From Roseburia_C sp051879315 (GTDB lineage: Bacteria > Bacillota > Clostridia > Lachnospirales > Lachnospiraceae): DNA of 31,057 nucleotides. The notes beneath the pieces were generated by a model. That model was not told where the DNA came from and did not search any database. It saw nothing but the letters and a program-made list of their open reading frames with translations. The position numbers were made by a program, and so were the translations under genes. Shown piece after piece: positions 1 through 7,608 of this stretch; position 1 is the first letter of the stretch, and the number at the start of each line of letters is the position of its first letter. The stretch is from NCBI GenBank assembly GCA_051879315.1, contig JBJELW010000031.1:1-31057 (forward strand). Direction: 5' to 3'.

Positions 1-51
1 CATAATGTCGTTCGTAATCCCAATGGTGTCAAAATCAATTGCGTTACTCAT
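1..51 (-). CDS. N-terminal fragment of an unidentified protein (possibly Rpn-family nuclease)
   Basis: Only 17 codons lie inside the window, reading leftward from an ATG at 51 and running off the edge: MSNAIDFDTIGITNDIM. The start is supported by a strong ribosome binding site, AGGAGG on the minus strand at 57-62, five bases before the ATG, and by a good promoter further upstream. The short 'GITNDIM' stretch resembles the beginning of Rpn/PD-(D/E)XK transposase-like proteins, which are abundant in Lachnospiraceae and often start with a phrase like 'ITNDxMF'. Seventeen residues are too few to decide, so the family is a guess; that a gene starts here is much firmer. It is preceded by an unusually long structured leader. 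Confidence 0.5.
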   Translation of the reverse strand, partial: MSNAIDFDTIGITNDIM

Positions 52-350
52 TTGTGCCTCCTTCTGTGGACGTCACGTCCACCACGGGAGGCTTCCAAAC
101 CTCCCTGATATGAAATTATTTTTGAAAATTAAGCAGTGAAGTTTGTTTGATATTATAGATTTTTCGATCTGATGGCGCTGTGCGCCATCCTTAGATAATA
201 GACTCTCTGCTTGAACACAGTCTAACACAGAAGGATTGTTTCCACAATAAGTAAGCTGGATTTTATAATCTTTTTAGAATATTAAGAAAATTTTTCGCGT
301 TGCTGACACCGTGATTTTGGGCAACGTGACTTATTTATAATTTTTGTTCT
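52..350 (-). promoter_or_regulatory. ~300-nt structured 5' leader with alternative Shine-Dalgarno pairing
   Basis: This gene-free stretch appears to be the 5' untranslated region of the gene starting at 51. Read on the minus strand it holds several inverted repeats: GATGGCGC/GCGCCATC (171-178 with 182-189, three-base loop), GGGAGG/CCTCCC (100-105 with 86-91) and GTGGACG/CGTCCAC (76-82 with 66-72), the last ending just before the ribosome binding site. Further up, AATCCTT (232-238) can pair with AAGGATG (186-192), enclosing AGACT (219-223) and AGTCT (200-204); this outer stem overlaps the GATGGCGC hairpin. GCCTCC at 87-92 can pair either with the upstream GGAGG or, over six bases, with GGAGGC at 56-61, which is the Shine-Dalgarno itself. 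I do not recognise the leader as a known riboswitch class. Confidence 0.5.
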
Positions 351-357
351 GTAGTGT

Positions 358-385
358 ATTATAGCATTTCTATTCTTCTTTTCAA
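358..385 (-). promoter_or_regulatory. sigma-A-type promoter for the leftward gene starting at 51
   Basis: On the minus strand there is a -35 box TTGAAA (380-385), a 16-base spacer ending in TG, and a perfect -10 box TATAAT (358-363), that is an extended -10 promoter. Transcription would begin near 350, which gives a leader of about 300 nt before the ATG at 51. Confidence 0.75.
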
Positions 386-472
386 GGAATTTTATAAATA
401 TTTCTGTAGATTATACGGTTTTTGTCCGCATTTTTACATGACCGCAAGACTTTCTTTCCATTTTGTAAGCGT

Positions 473-503
473 AAAAAAAGACAGCCCCCTTTCGGAACTG
501 CCT
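473..503 (-). terminator. Rho-independent terminator of the cell-wall-binding protein gene
   Basis: Minus-strand hairpin with arms GGCAGTTCC and GGGGGCTGTC around a GAAA-type loop, followed directly by seven T. It lies about 25 bases after the stop codon of the gene ending at 527. The rest of 386-526 shows nothing else I can name. Confidence 0.8.
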
Positions 504-526
504 TTCAGTGTTTCAGTTATTCGGTT

Positions 527-1357
527 CTAGCGGACTTCGTAGTGTCCGGTCTCCTCATGGTGTACGGTTTCATAATGTCCTTCTTCCTCATGGTACACCA
601 TTTCGTACTCCTTCTTGTAAGAATACCTTGAGTTGCAGTTATCCAAATGCAAATCCGCTTCTTCTGTTAATTCCTGCACCATCTTTCCCTGCCATTCAGA
701 ACCATCATTGACAGGAACTAACTTTGTCGGCAACTCTGCGCCGCACTTAATACAGTAGTAGTAACCTCTTACGAACTCCTTGCTGGTATATGCCGCCTTA
801 TCTACCACCCACACTTCCTCGTCATAGGCTTCCTTATCTACCACCCAGACCTTTCTCGTCCATGCACCGCTGGTATTCATTTCGTAGTACACGTTTCCGT
901 CCTTTACCCAGCCGGTCTGCATTGCTCCGCTCTCGTCCATGTAGTACCATGTGTTCTTATCCTTTACCCAGCCCGTTACCATGGCTCCGCTCTCGTTCAT
1001 GTAGTACCATGTGCCGTTCACGTTCGTCCAGCCCGTCTGCATTGCTCCGCTTCCGTTCATGTAGTACCATGTACCACCGTCCTTTACCCAGCCGGTCTGC
1101 ATTGCTCCGCTCTCGTCCATGTAGTACCATGTGTTCTTATCCTTTACCCAGCCTGTTACCATGTAACCGCTCTTATTGAAGTAGTACCAGCTACCATTGA
1201 TTTCAGCCCAGCCGTTCTTTGCGTAGCTTCCGTCAGGATTGGAATACCACCAGCCTACGCTATCTCTCTGCCATGCTGCGTCTACATTTATTGTGGAAGT
1301 CAGTGTAGCGGTTGCTACCATGATTGCGAGCATTGTCTTTACGATCTTATTCTTCAT
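527..1357 (-). CDS. secreted cell-wall-binding repeat protein with a Cys/His C-terminal tail
   Basis: 276 residues. A signal peptide (about residues 1-27, ending NVDA-A) is followed by about six CW-binding (choline-binding type) repeats of 20 residues with the core 'GxWYYMNxSGAMxTGW' (roughly 30-150), a family that anchors proteins non-covalently to wall polymers. The C-terminus differs: two copies of VWVVDKxAY, then CIKCGAEL, then HLDNC (a CxxC...HxxxC arrangement like a small zinc ribbon), then a tail of repeated 'HYE/HHEE' elements. Similar 'VWVVDKxAYDE' tails occur in other secreted Firmicutes proteins; their role is unknown to me. The ATG at 1357 is preceded by AAAGGGG. No enzymatic domain is visible, so it is probably a wall-bound binding or structural protein. 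It shares its anchor type with the giant protein at 10352-18301. Confidence 0.85.
   Translation of the reverse strand: MKNKIVKTMLAIMVATATLTSTINVDAAWQRDSVGWWYSNPDGSYAKNGWAEINGSWYYFNKSGYMVTGWVKDKNTWYYMDESGAMQTGWVKDGGTWYYMNGSGAMQTGWTNVNGTWYYMNESGAMVTGWVKDKNTWYYMDESGAMQTGWVKDGNVYYEMNTSGAWTRKVWVVDKEAYDEEVWVVDKAAYTSKEFVRGYYYCIKCGAELPTKLVPVNDGSEWQGKMVQELTEEADLHLDNCNSRYSYKKEYEMVYHEEEGHYETVHHEETGHYEVR
897..1153 (-). repeat. exact 77-bp direct repeat inside the CW-binding repeats
   Basis: Positions 897-973 and 1077-1153 are identical base for base, 180 bp apart, which equals three 60-bp repeat units. The units between are close but not identical. Such perfect identity suggests recent duplication or gene conversion, so repeat number may vary between strains by slippage or recombination. 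Confidence 0.85.
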
Positions 1358-1374
1358 AATGATTTCCCCTTTCT

Positions 1375-1416
1375 CTTGGCATGAGGTGTCACCGCAGGTG
1401 ACGGAGTCCTGATGCC
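1375..1416 (-). promoter_or_regulatory. nested-hairpin leader element (copy A of a three-copy motif)
   Basis: Upstream of the ATG at 1357 the minus strand forms a nested hairpin. The outer arms are 1378-1386 and 1408-1416 (GGCATCAGG/CCTCATGCC, one mismatch); the inner arms GTCACC/GGTGAC are 1397-1402 and 1388-1393 with a TGC loop. The 3' edge runs into CCAAG and the GAAAGGGG ribosome binding site. The plus-strand string CTTGGCATGAGGTGTCA (1375-1391) recurs with two mismatches each at 21718 and 21451, in front of two metal-efflux genes. Confidence 0.6.
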
Positions 1417-1484
1417 GGTCTTTTCTTTCATATTTGACTTGACACTATCTTTTGACACAAGGTTTTCAACTTTAATCTAAATTG

Positions 1485-1497
1485 TATCACCGTGATA
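1485..1497. promoter_or_regulatory. 13-bp palindrome, possible operator
   Basis: TATCACCGTGATA is a perfect odd-length palindrome (six-base arms around one base). It lies in the 155-bp gap between the lipoprotein gene and the cell-wall protein gene. On the minus strand its 3' arm overlaps TACAAT, a possible -10 box for the cell-wall gene, though no convincing -35 box is visible. A regulator site is a reasonable guess; the bound protein is unknown. Confidence 0.35.
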
Positions 1498-1512
1498 AAA
1501 ACATACGTTCTT

Positions 1513-2271
1513 TTACTCTTTATTTCTCAACTCCATGATTCCGGTTTCATCCAAAACCGCATATCCATTTTCGTTGTTATACGAATCCCATCTCACGCTT
1601 TCCTGATCACCCAGTAATTCGTTCAGATATCCATTGTATTCGTCCTCTGTGACTTCCTCTTCACCAATCCAGAAAGAAATGACTTGCGGTTCTGAGTCAT
1701 AATCCCCATACCCATAGTCCTCTTCTTCCCTGCACAAGCTCTCTATTTCTCCGGAGGAAGTCAGCGTGGAATAATAAACCCCTTCGACACCCATACCACT
1801 ACTCGCAGTACAAATCACTCCGTTTTTTTCATAAAAACTCACGCCATTATAGGCGCCAACCGGTCCGGCACATTTCACTTCACCATCTACGTATTTGCAG
1901 ATGTAAATATTAGAGGCATGAATTGCCTCGGTTGTAGCAAAAAAGAGTTCCGGTATATTATCATCATCCAGATATTCTAATGTATATACTACTTCGCCGT
2001 CACTCCACACCAGGTCGTCCAAATTTTTTTCTAAAAAATCCGCATACGCTACATAGACATCATGTAGATTCTGCTCTTCCTGCTCAGAGGCTTCTTCTTC
2101 CGTCTCTTCTATTTCAAATATCTCTTCCTCTGTTTGAACGGATTCCGTTTCTATTTCGCTTTCTTTTTCTATTTCAACCACCTCAGTGTCCGGGGCAGTC
2201 TCTTTTCCACAACCAGCGCATGTTACGGTCAGTATAATTGATAATATAAATCCTAGTTTTCTTTTCATCAT
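1513..2271 (-). CDS. Glu-rich lipoprotein of unknown function
   Basis: About 252 residues from the ATG at 2271, chosen because GAGG lies six bases upstream; an in-frame GTG four codons earlier has no such site. The N-terminus MMKRKLGFILSIILTVTCAGC is a lipoprotein signal with the lipidated Cys in CAGC. A linker of about 40 residues is very rich in Glu, followed by a globular domain containing 'YTLEYLDDDNIPELFF', a phrase typical of extracytoplasmic lipoproteins of Lachnospiraceae that lack an assigned function. The protein is probably tethered to the outer face of the membrane with the acidic linker spanning the inner wall zone. It reads in the same direction as the cell-wall protein downstream, but a 155-bp gap separates them, so one operon is uncertain. 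Confidence 0.75.
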   Translation of the reverse strand: MMKRKLGFILSIILTVTCAGCGKETAPDTEVVEIEKESEIETESVQTEEEIFEIEETEEEASEQEEQNLHDVYVAYADFLEKNLDDLVWSDGEVVYTLEYLDDDNIPELFFATTEAIHASNIYICKYVDGEVKCAGPVGAYNGVSFYEKNGVICTASSGMGVEGVYYSTLTSSGEIESLCREEEDYGYGDYDSEPQVISFWIGEEEVTEDEYNGYLNELLGDQESVRWDSYNNENGYAVLDETGIMELRNKE

Positions 2272-2297
2272 TACAAACCTCACACTCCCAATTCATT

Positions 2298-2326
2298 ATT
2301 ATAAACTAAATCATTTCATTCTGCAA
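2298..2326 (-). promoter_or_regulatory. promoter of the lipoprotein gene
   Basis: Minus strand: perfect -10 box TATAAT (2298-2303), 17-base spacer, weak -35 box TTGCAG (2321-2326). Transcription would start about 20 bases before the ATG at 2271. On the plus strand the same gap must also hold the promoter of the ABC exporter, but I see no good match to consensus there. Confidence 0.5.
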
Positions 2327-2424
2327 CTTTACGAAATTCATCGGTCTCATAAATCTATAGCATTCTTCTTCCTTTTGTGGTATATAAAATCTGTAATGCT
2401 GTTTTTATGAAAGGATTTGAAAAA

Positions 2425-4176
2425 ATGTTAAAAACTTTAGGCAAGCAGCTACGGGGCTTTCGCCTGGTCTCCGTGCTGACTCCGATTTTTATGATTTTAG
2501 AAGTTCTGATGGAAACGCTGATTCCGTTTCTGATGGCCTCCATCATTGATGGCGGTGTGAACACAGGCGATATGCAGCACATTTACAAGGTTGGTGCCTT
2601 GATGGTGGTGGTGGCCTGTCTGTCCCTGACTTTTGGTATTTTAGGCGGAAAGTTCGGCGCCCAGGCTTCCACCGGATTCGCCCGGAACTTGAGAAAGTCC
2701 ATGTTTGAAAATATCCAGACCTTTTCCTTTTCCAACATTGACAAATACAGCACCGGAGGACTGGTAACCCGTATGACCACGGATGTGACCAATGTGCAGA
2801 ATGCTTACCAGATGATCCTGCGCATGTGCACCCGGGCTCCTTTTTCCCTGATCTGCGCCATGGCCATGGCCTTCTTCATCAGCCCGCGCCTGGCAAGGAT
2901 TTATCTGATTGCGGTACTGGTTCTGGGATGTCTTTTAGCAGTGATCGTAGTAATAGGTATGAAATACTTTAATGCTGCCTTCCCAAAATACGACGATCTG
3001 AATAACAATGTACAGGAGAATGTTTCCTCCATCCGGGTAGTAAAGGCCTATGTACGTGAGGATTACGAAACCAAACGTTTTGTATCTGCCAGCAAGGCAA
3101 TCTACAAACTGTTTGTCAAGGCTGAGAGCGTTGTGGTGTGCAATGCTCCTCTGATGCAGTTTACCGTGTACTGCTGTATCATGATCATCAGCTGGCTGGG
3201 TGCCAAAATGATTGTAAACGACACCCTTTCCACCGGAAACTTCATGAGTCTGCTGACCTATTGCATGAACATTCTCATGAGCCTGATGATGCTGTCCATG
3301 GTGTTTGTCATGATCACCATGAGTGCTGCCAGTGCCCGGCGTATTGCGGAGGTGCTGTCCGAGCAGACGGATCTCACCAACCCGGCAGACCCGGTTATGG
3401 AAATTCCCGACGGAAGCATTGTATTCGACCATGTGAATTTCAGTTACCAGAAGGACTGCACCGATTATGTGCTATCCGACATCAACCTGAACATAAAATC
3501 CGGGGAAACCATCGGCATCATCGGCGGCACCGGAAGTTCCAAGTCCAGCCTTGTCAGCCTGATCAGCCGGCTTTATGACGTGACGGAGGGTTCCGTATCC
3601 GTAGGCGGTATCGATGTGCGCCGCTACGACCTTGAGACCCTGCGTAACCAGGTGGCAGTGGTGCTGCAGAATAACGTGCTGTTTTCCGGCACCATTCTGG
3701 ATAATCTCCGGTGGGGAAATAAGGATGCCTCCCGGGAAGAATGCATCCGGGCCTGTAAACTGGCCTGCGCCGATGAATTTATTCAGAGCTTCCCCAAGGG
3801 TTATGACACCCATATCGAGCAGGGAGGAACCAACGTGTCCGGCGGACAGAAACAGCGTCTGTGTATTGCCCGGGCACTGCTGAAATCTCCCAAGATTCTA
3901 ATCTTAGATGACAGCACCAGCGCCGTGGATACCGCCACCGATGCCCGGATTCGCAGTGCCTTTGCAAAGGATATTCCCAACACCACGAAGCTGATCATCG
4001 CCCAGCGTATCTCCAGTGTACAAAACGCAGACCGGATTATTGTGCTGGACAACGGCTGCATCAATGGCTTCGGAACCCATGAAGAATTGCTGGCGAACAA
4101 CGAAATCTACCGCGATGTCTACGAATCCCAGACTAATGGCAGCGGTGACTTTGACGAGAACGGAGGTGTAGCATAA
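2425..4176 (+). CDS. ABC exporter half-transporter, degenerate-site subunit (BmrC/LmrC type)
   Basis: 583 residues from the ATG at 2425, which has AAGGA nine bases upstream; earlier in-frame starts lack one. An N-terminal six-helix exporter domain (about 1-310) is fused to an ATPase domain. The Walker A motif reads GGTGSSKS (367-374), with Ser at 372 where Gly is normal. The signature is VSGGQKQR. Walker B is ILILDD, with Asp496 instead of the catalytic Glu, and the switch residue is Gln527 in IIAQR instead of His. Loss of Glu and His in one half is the hallmark of heterodimeric exporters such as BmrCD, LmrCD and TM287/288, in which only one of two ATP sites hydrolyses. The partner follows with a one-base overlap. 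The substrate cannot be told from sequence; drugs, peptides or lipids are typical. Confidence 0.9.
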   Translation: MLKTLGKQLRGFRLVSVLTPIFMILEVLMETLIPFLMASIIDGGVNTGDMQHIYKVGALMVVVACLSLTFGILGGKFGAQASTGFARNLRKSMFENIQTFSFSNIDKYSTGGLVTRMTTDVTNVQNAYQMILRMCTRAPFSLICAMAMAFFISPRLARIYLIAVLVLGCLLAVIVVIGMKYFNAAFPKYDDLNNNVQENVSSIRVVKAYVREDYETKRFVSASKAIYKLFVKAESVVVCNAPLMQFTVYCCIMIISWLGAKMIVNDTLSTGNFMSLLTYCMNILMSLMMLSMVFVMITMSAASARRIAEVLSEQTDLTNPADPVMEIPDGSIVFDHVNFSYQKDCTDYVLSDINLNIKSGETIGIIGGTGSSKSSLVSLISRLYDVTEGSVSVGGIDVRRYDLETLRNQVAVVLQNNVLFSGTILDNLRWGNKDASREECIRACKLACADEFIQSFPKGYDTHIEQGGTNVSGGQKQRLCIARALLKSPKILILDDSTSAVDTATDARIRSAFAKDIPNTTKLIIAQRISSVQNADRIIVLDNGCINGFGTHEELLANNEIYRDVYESQTNGSGDFDENGGVA

Positions 4177-6077
4177 TGCCGGGACCACATCCAAATCATC
4201 AGCCCCAAAAGGGCGCTAAGGTAGAAAACCCCATGAAACTCATGAAACGACTGCTGGCCTATATACTGAAACACTATTCCATCCAATGTATCATTGTGGT
4301 AATCTGTATTTTCGTCAGTGTACTGGCCAACGTGGCAGGCACCCGTTTTATGCAGACACTGATTGACGACTATATTATTCCCCTTATCAATGCTGCCGAA
4401 AAGGACTTCACCCCGCTGGCCCTGGCTATCGGGCGCATGTGCTGTTTTTACGCCCTGGGTGTCATCAGCACCTTCGCTTATCAGAAGATTATGGTGTATG
4501 TGACACAGGGCACCTTAGACCGGCTTCGTGTGGATCTGTTTTCCCATATGGAAACACTACCCATCCGCTATTTCGACACTCATGCCCACGGAGATATCAT
4601 GTCCGTGTATACCAATGACATTGACACCCTGCGACAGATGATCAGCCAGAGTATTCCGCAGCTTTTAAACAGTGTCATCACCATTGTCAGTGTATTTGTC
4701 AGCATGCTGATTTTAAATATTCCTCTGACACTTCTGACTGTCCTGATGGTATTTGTCATGCTGTTTGTCACCAATAAGCTTGCCGGAAAGAGTGGCCGCT
4801 ACTTCATGGCACAGCAGCGGGACTTAGGTATCGTAAACGGCTTTATTGAGGAAATGATGCACGGTCAGAAAGTTGTCAAGGTATTCTGCCATGAGGAAGA
4901 AAACATCGAGAAATTCAACGAACTGAATGATCAGCTGTATGACAGTGCCAACAATGCCAACAAATTTGCCAATATTCTGATGCCGGCCAATGCCCAGATC
5001 GGCAACATCAGCTATGTGCTGTGCGCCATGGTGGGTGGTATCCTGGCGATAAACGGAATCAGCGGTCTGACCTTAGGAAAACTGGCCAGCTTCCTGACCT
5101 TTAATAAGAGCTTCAACATGCCCATCAACCAGGTAAGCCAGCAGTTAAACAGTATCGTCATGGCTTTGGCAGGATCCGAGCGTATTTTCCGACTGCTGGA
5201 TGAGGAAACGGAAACCGACAACGGCTATGTCACTTTAGTGAATGTGAAAAAAGATGGCGACACACTGGTGGAAACCGATGATACCCGCAGCGGCCGCTGG
5301 GCATGGAAGCATCCACATCAGGCCGACGGTTCTGTGGAGTACGTGGAGTTGAAGGGTGATGTGGTGTTTGATGATGTGGATTTTGGCTACAATGACGATA
5401 AGATTGTGTTGCACAACGTGGATCTGTTCGCCACACCCGGTCAGAAAATTGCGTTTGTGGGATCAACTGGTGCCGGAAAGACCACGATTACCAATCTGAT
5501 CAACCGTTTCTACGATATTCAAGACGGAAAAATCCGTTATGACGGTATCAACATCAATAAAATCCGGAAAGCGGATCTGCGTCACTCCCTTGGCATCGTT
5601 TTACAGGATACCCATCTGTTTACTGCCACGGTTATGGAAAATATCCGGTACGGCAGACTGGATGCCAGCGACGAGGAAGTAATTGCTGCCGCCAAGCTGG
5701 CCAACGCGGATTCCTTTATCCGGCATCTGCCCCAAGGCTATCAGACCATGCTCACCGGGGACGGGGCAAACCTGAGTCAGGGTCAGCGTCAGCTTCTGGC
5801 TATCGCCCGGGCAGCCATTGCCGATCCTCCCGTACTGATCTTAGACGAAGCCACCAGTTCCATCGATACCCGTACCGAACGCATTGTTCAGGATGGTATG
5901 GATAAGCTGATGAAAGGACGTACCACCTTTGTGATTGCCCATCGACTATCCACTGTAAAAAACAGCGATTGCATTCTGGTACTGGAGCAGGGCCGTGTCA
6001 TTGAACGGGGCAGCCATGATGATCTCATCGAGCAGAAAGGAAAATATTACCAGTTGTATACCGGTCTGCAGTCATAA
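4176..6077 (+). CDS. ABC exporter half-transporter, catalytic subunit (BmrD/LmrD type)
   Basis: 633 residues. The ATG shares its A with the stop codon of the upstream gene (TAATG), and GGAGGTG lies seven bases before it, so translation is coupled. An exporter membrane domain is followed by an insertion of about 50 polar residues (about 348-395, containing RSGRWAWKHPHQ) typical of this subunit type, then the ATPase domain: Walker A GSTGAGKT (429-436), signature LSQGQRQ, Walker B ILDE with catalytic Glu558, and switch His589 in IAHR. These key residues are intact, whereas the partner lacks them, so this chain supplies the hydrolysing Glu and His. The LSQGQ variant of the signature is also usual for this subunit. 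Together the two chains should form one heterodimeric exporter in the cytoplasmic membrane. Confidence 0.92.
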   Translation: MPGPHPNHQPQKGAKVENPMKLMKRLLAYILKHYSIQCIIVVICIFVSVLANVAGTRFMQTLIDDYIIPLINAAEKDFTPLALAIGRMCCFYALGVISTFAYQKIMVYVTQGTLDRLRVDLFSHMETLPIRYFDTHAHGDIMSVYTNDIDTLRQMISQSIPQLLNSVITIVSVFVSMLILNIPLTLLTVLMVFVMLFVTNKLAGKSGRYFMAQQRDLGIVNGFIEEMMHGQKVVKVFCHEEENIEKFNELNDQLYDSANNANKFANILMPANAQIGNISYVLCAMVGGILAINGISGLTLGKLASFLTFNKSFNMPINQVSQQLNSIVMALAGSERIFRLLDEETETDNGYVTLVNVKKDGDTLVETDDTRSGRWAWKHPHQADGSVEYVELKGDVVFDDVDFGYNDDKIVLHNVDLFATPGQKIAFVGSTGAGKTTITNLINRFYDIQDGKIRYDGININKIRKADLRHSLGIVLQDTHLFTATVMENIRYGRLDASDEEVIAAAKLANADSFIRHLPQGYQTMLTGDGANLSQGQRQLLAIARAAIADPPVLILDEATSSIDTRTERIVQDGMDKLMKGRTTFVIAHRLSTVKNSDCILVLEQGRVIERGSHDDLIEQKGKYYQLYTGLQS

Positions 6078-6090
6078 AATTACTCATAAA

Positions 6091-6135
6091 AAAAGGGCAG
6101 AACTCCTGAAAAAGGAGTCCTGCTCTTTATTTTTC
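6091..6135. terminator. bidirectional terminator between the exporter operon and the small membrane protein
   Basis: Hairpin with arms AAAGGGCAGAACTCCT and AGGAGTCCTGCTCTTT. On the plus strand it is followed by ATTTTT, on the minus strand by seven T. It sits 14 bases after the exporter stop and 25 bases after the minus-strand stop at 6160, so it serves both convergent genes. Confidence 0.85.
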
Positions 6136-6159
6136 TGAATCCCGGTAGGGAAACAACTT

Positions 6160-6459
6160 TTAATATTCCGGATGACCGATAAACTTCTGTTTCGTAATAT
6201 ATCCAATACACCAGATTGCCCCTGTCACTGTTGTGGAAAGGAGACACTTGATCAACGTGATCAGAATCCGTTTCACTGTCAGTTCCCCTGCTACATAGGC
6301 GGTAATACTGCACTTGACTGGTTCCAACAACATCAGCCAGCCGCCCACATACACTGCCAGCAGTGTAAAGAACAGATAACATATGCCCCCGGCCATGAGA
6401 CGCATATACTTATGATATACCTTTTTTTCCTCTACCTTCTTTTTAATCTCATCCTTCAT
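6160..6459 (-). CDS. small two-helix membrane protein, unknown function
   Basis: 99 residues with a charged N-terminus (MKDEIKKKVEEKK, probably cytoplasmic) and two hydrophobic helices, about 22-45 (GGICYLFFTLLAVYVGGW) and 67-90 (LITLIKCLLSTTVTGAIWCI). GAGG lies six bases before the ATG. I recognise the general type (short conserved membrane proteins of Lachnospiraceae with 'YVGGWLMLLEP') but no function is known to me. It has its own likely promoter at 6505-6533 and shares a terminator with the convergent ABC exporter; there is no sign that it takes part in export. Confidence 0.75.
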   Translation of the reverse strand: MKDEIKKKVEEKKVYHKYMRLMAGGICYLFFTLLAVYVGGWLMLLEPVKCSITAYVAGELTVKRILITLIKCLLSTTVTGAIWCIGYITKQKFIGHPEY

Positions 6460-6504
6460 AGCAATCCTCTATATCCTATAATGAACAAATCGTAATCCAC
6501 CTTT

Positions 6505-6533
6505 AATATACTATGTATTTTTGAAAAAAACAA
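6505..6533 (-). promoter_or_regulatory. promoter of the small membrane protein gene
   Basis: Minus strand: -35 TTGTTT (6528-6533), 17-base spacer, -10 TATATT (6505-6510). The start of transcription would be about 40 bases upstream of the ATG at 6459. Confidence 0.45.
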
Positions 6534-6595
6534 GACAGGATTGCATCAGAAATCGACATCTCTATTGTTAAATTTTCATAATCCACCGGCTGATT

Positions 6596-7510
6596 TTATG
6601 CTCTCTGCATTTCACCCTGCGCCTTGTTGAACAGTTCCTTGAACTTTCTGGACAGCTTACACAGTTTCTCATAAAGATCAAATGTAATTTGTGTCTGAGG
6701 TGCCACCTCCATATAGGAAGCCATCATTTTCACCATCATATAGCTGTCAATGAAAGCTGATTTAATCACTGCCGCAATGATAACTGCAACAAAAACTGCG
6801 ATAAACGTTCCAACAGCGCCCAATCCAAACAGTCCCACAATTCCTACAACAATAAGGAACGGAACCAGCCATACCACAAAAGTCGCTGCCACAACAATCA
6901 ACGTAGTGATTGCCGCATTCTTTAACAGATGCTTTGCATTCTGGAAATAAATGACTACGCCATCACAGCCTGCCTTGAATGCGCCATCCTCTTTCTTATA
7001 GAAGGTCCATCCCAGACAACACTCATCCACATACCCTAATGCGATTCCGATAAACACCTGCACCAGATTGACTACTACACTAACACCAGGAATACTGCCA
7101 AACAGTGTGTCAATCTTACCCACTGCGTTCTGCAGCTGTTTCACTGCACCGCTGATCAACCGATCCAACACAAAATATACATTGGTTGCTGCGAAACGTT
7201 CCTTCACCATGTTCTTACCGGTCTCAACCATATTGTCGGGAATCTGTCCGGTGGTTACCGCTGTGGTAATCACCGCTACATGGGCGGCTTTCAGCATATA
7301 TCCCACATAATTCATGGCCAGTTTGTATACCCCACCGGTCAATACCAGCCACACCAGAAACATGATGTAAAGCCCCGCACCGCCAAACAGGAATCCAATA
7401 CCCATGCAGATAGCCAGCAATACAAGGGCAATGGCTGTTATTGCTGCGCCCAGTGCCAGTTTCAACCACACAAACTTCATGGTCTTTCCATAAACTTCAC
7501 TTACTTTCAT
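6596..7510 (-). CDS. polytopic membrane protein, unknown function
   Basis: 304 residues, strongly hydrophobic, with about five or six membrane segments: around 15-38 (ALGAAITAIALVLLAICMG), 40-62, 145-165 (VVVNLVQVFIGIALGYV) and two or three between 200 and 255 (TTLIVVAATFVVWLVPFLIV onward). The last 45 residues are charged and probably cytoplasmic. GAGGAG lies four bases before the ATG. No transporter or enzyme motif is visible and I do not recognise the family. It follows the XRE regulator gene on the same strand after 98 bp, so the two may be co-transcribed, which would make it a candidate target or partner of that regulator. Confidence 0.75.
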   Translation of the reverse strand: MKVSEVYGKTMKFVWLKLALGAAITAIALVLLAICMGIGFLFGGAGLYIMFLVWLVLTGGVYKLAMNYVGYMLKAAHVAVITTAVTTGQIPDNMVETGKNMVKERFAATNVYFVLDRLISGAVKQLQNAVGKIDTLFGSIPGVSVVVNLVQVFIGIALGYVDECCLGWTFYKKEDGAFKAGCDGVVIYFQNAKHLLKNAAITTLIVVAATFVVWLVPFLIVVGIVGLFGLGAVGTFIAVFVAVIIAAVIKSAFIDSYMMVKMMASYMEVAPQTQITFDLYEKLCKLSRKFKELFNKAQGEMQRA

Positions 7511-7553
7511 TTTTCTCCTCTTTCCTTGTTAAAATATTTTATTTATTCAAAAC

Positions 7554-7571
7554 TCTGATCCTGAAATCAGA
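7554..7571 (-). other. short hairpin in the regulator/membrane-protein gap
   Basis: TCTGAT and ATCAGA arms separated by six bases, between the stop of the XRE gene and the start of the membrane protein. The minus-strand continuation is not a clean T run, so it is a weak attenuator or processing site at best. Confidence 0.3.
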
Positions 7572-7608
7572 CTTCGAATACGATCTCCACACCCGGGCTT
7601 CTGCCTTA

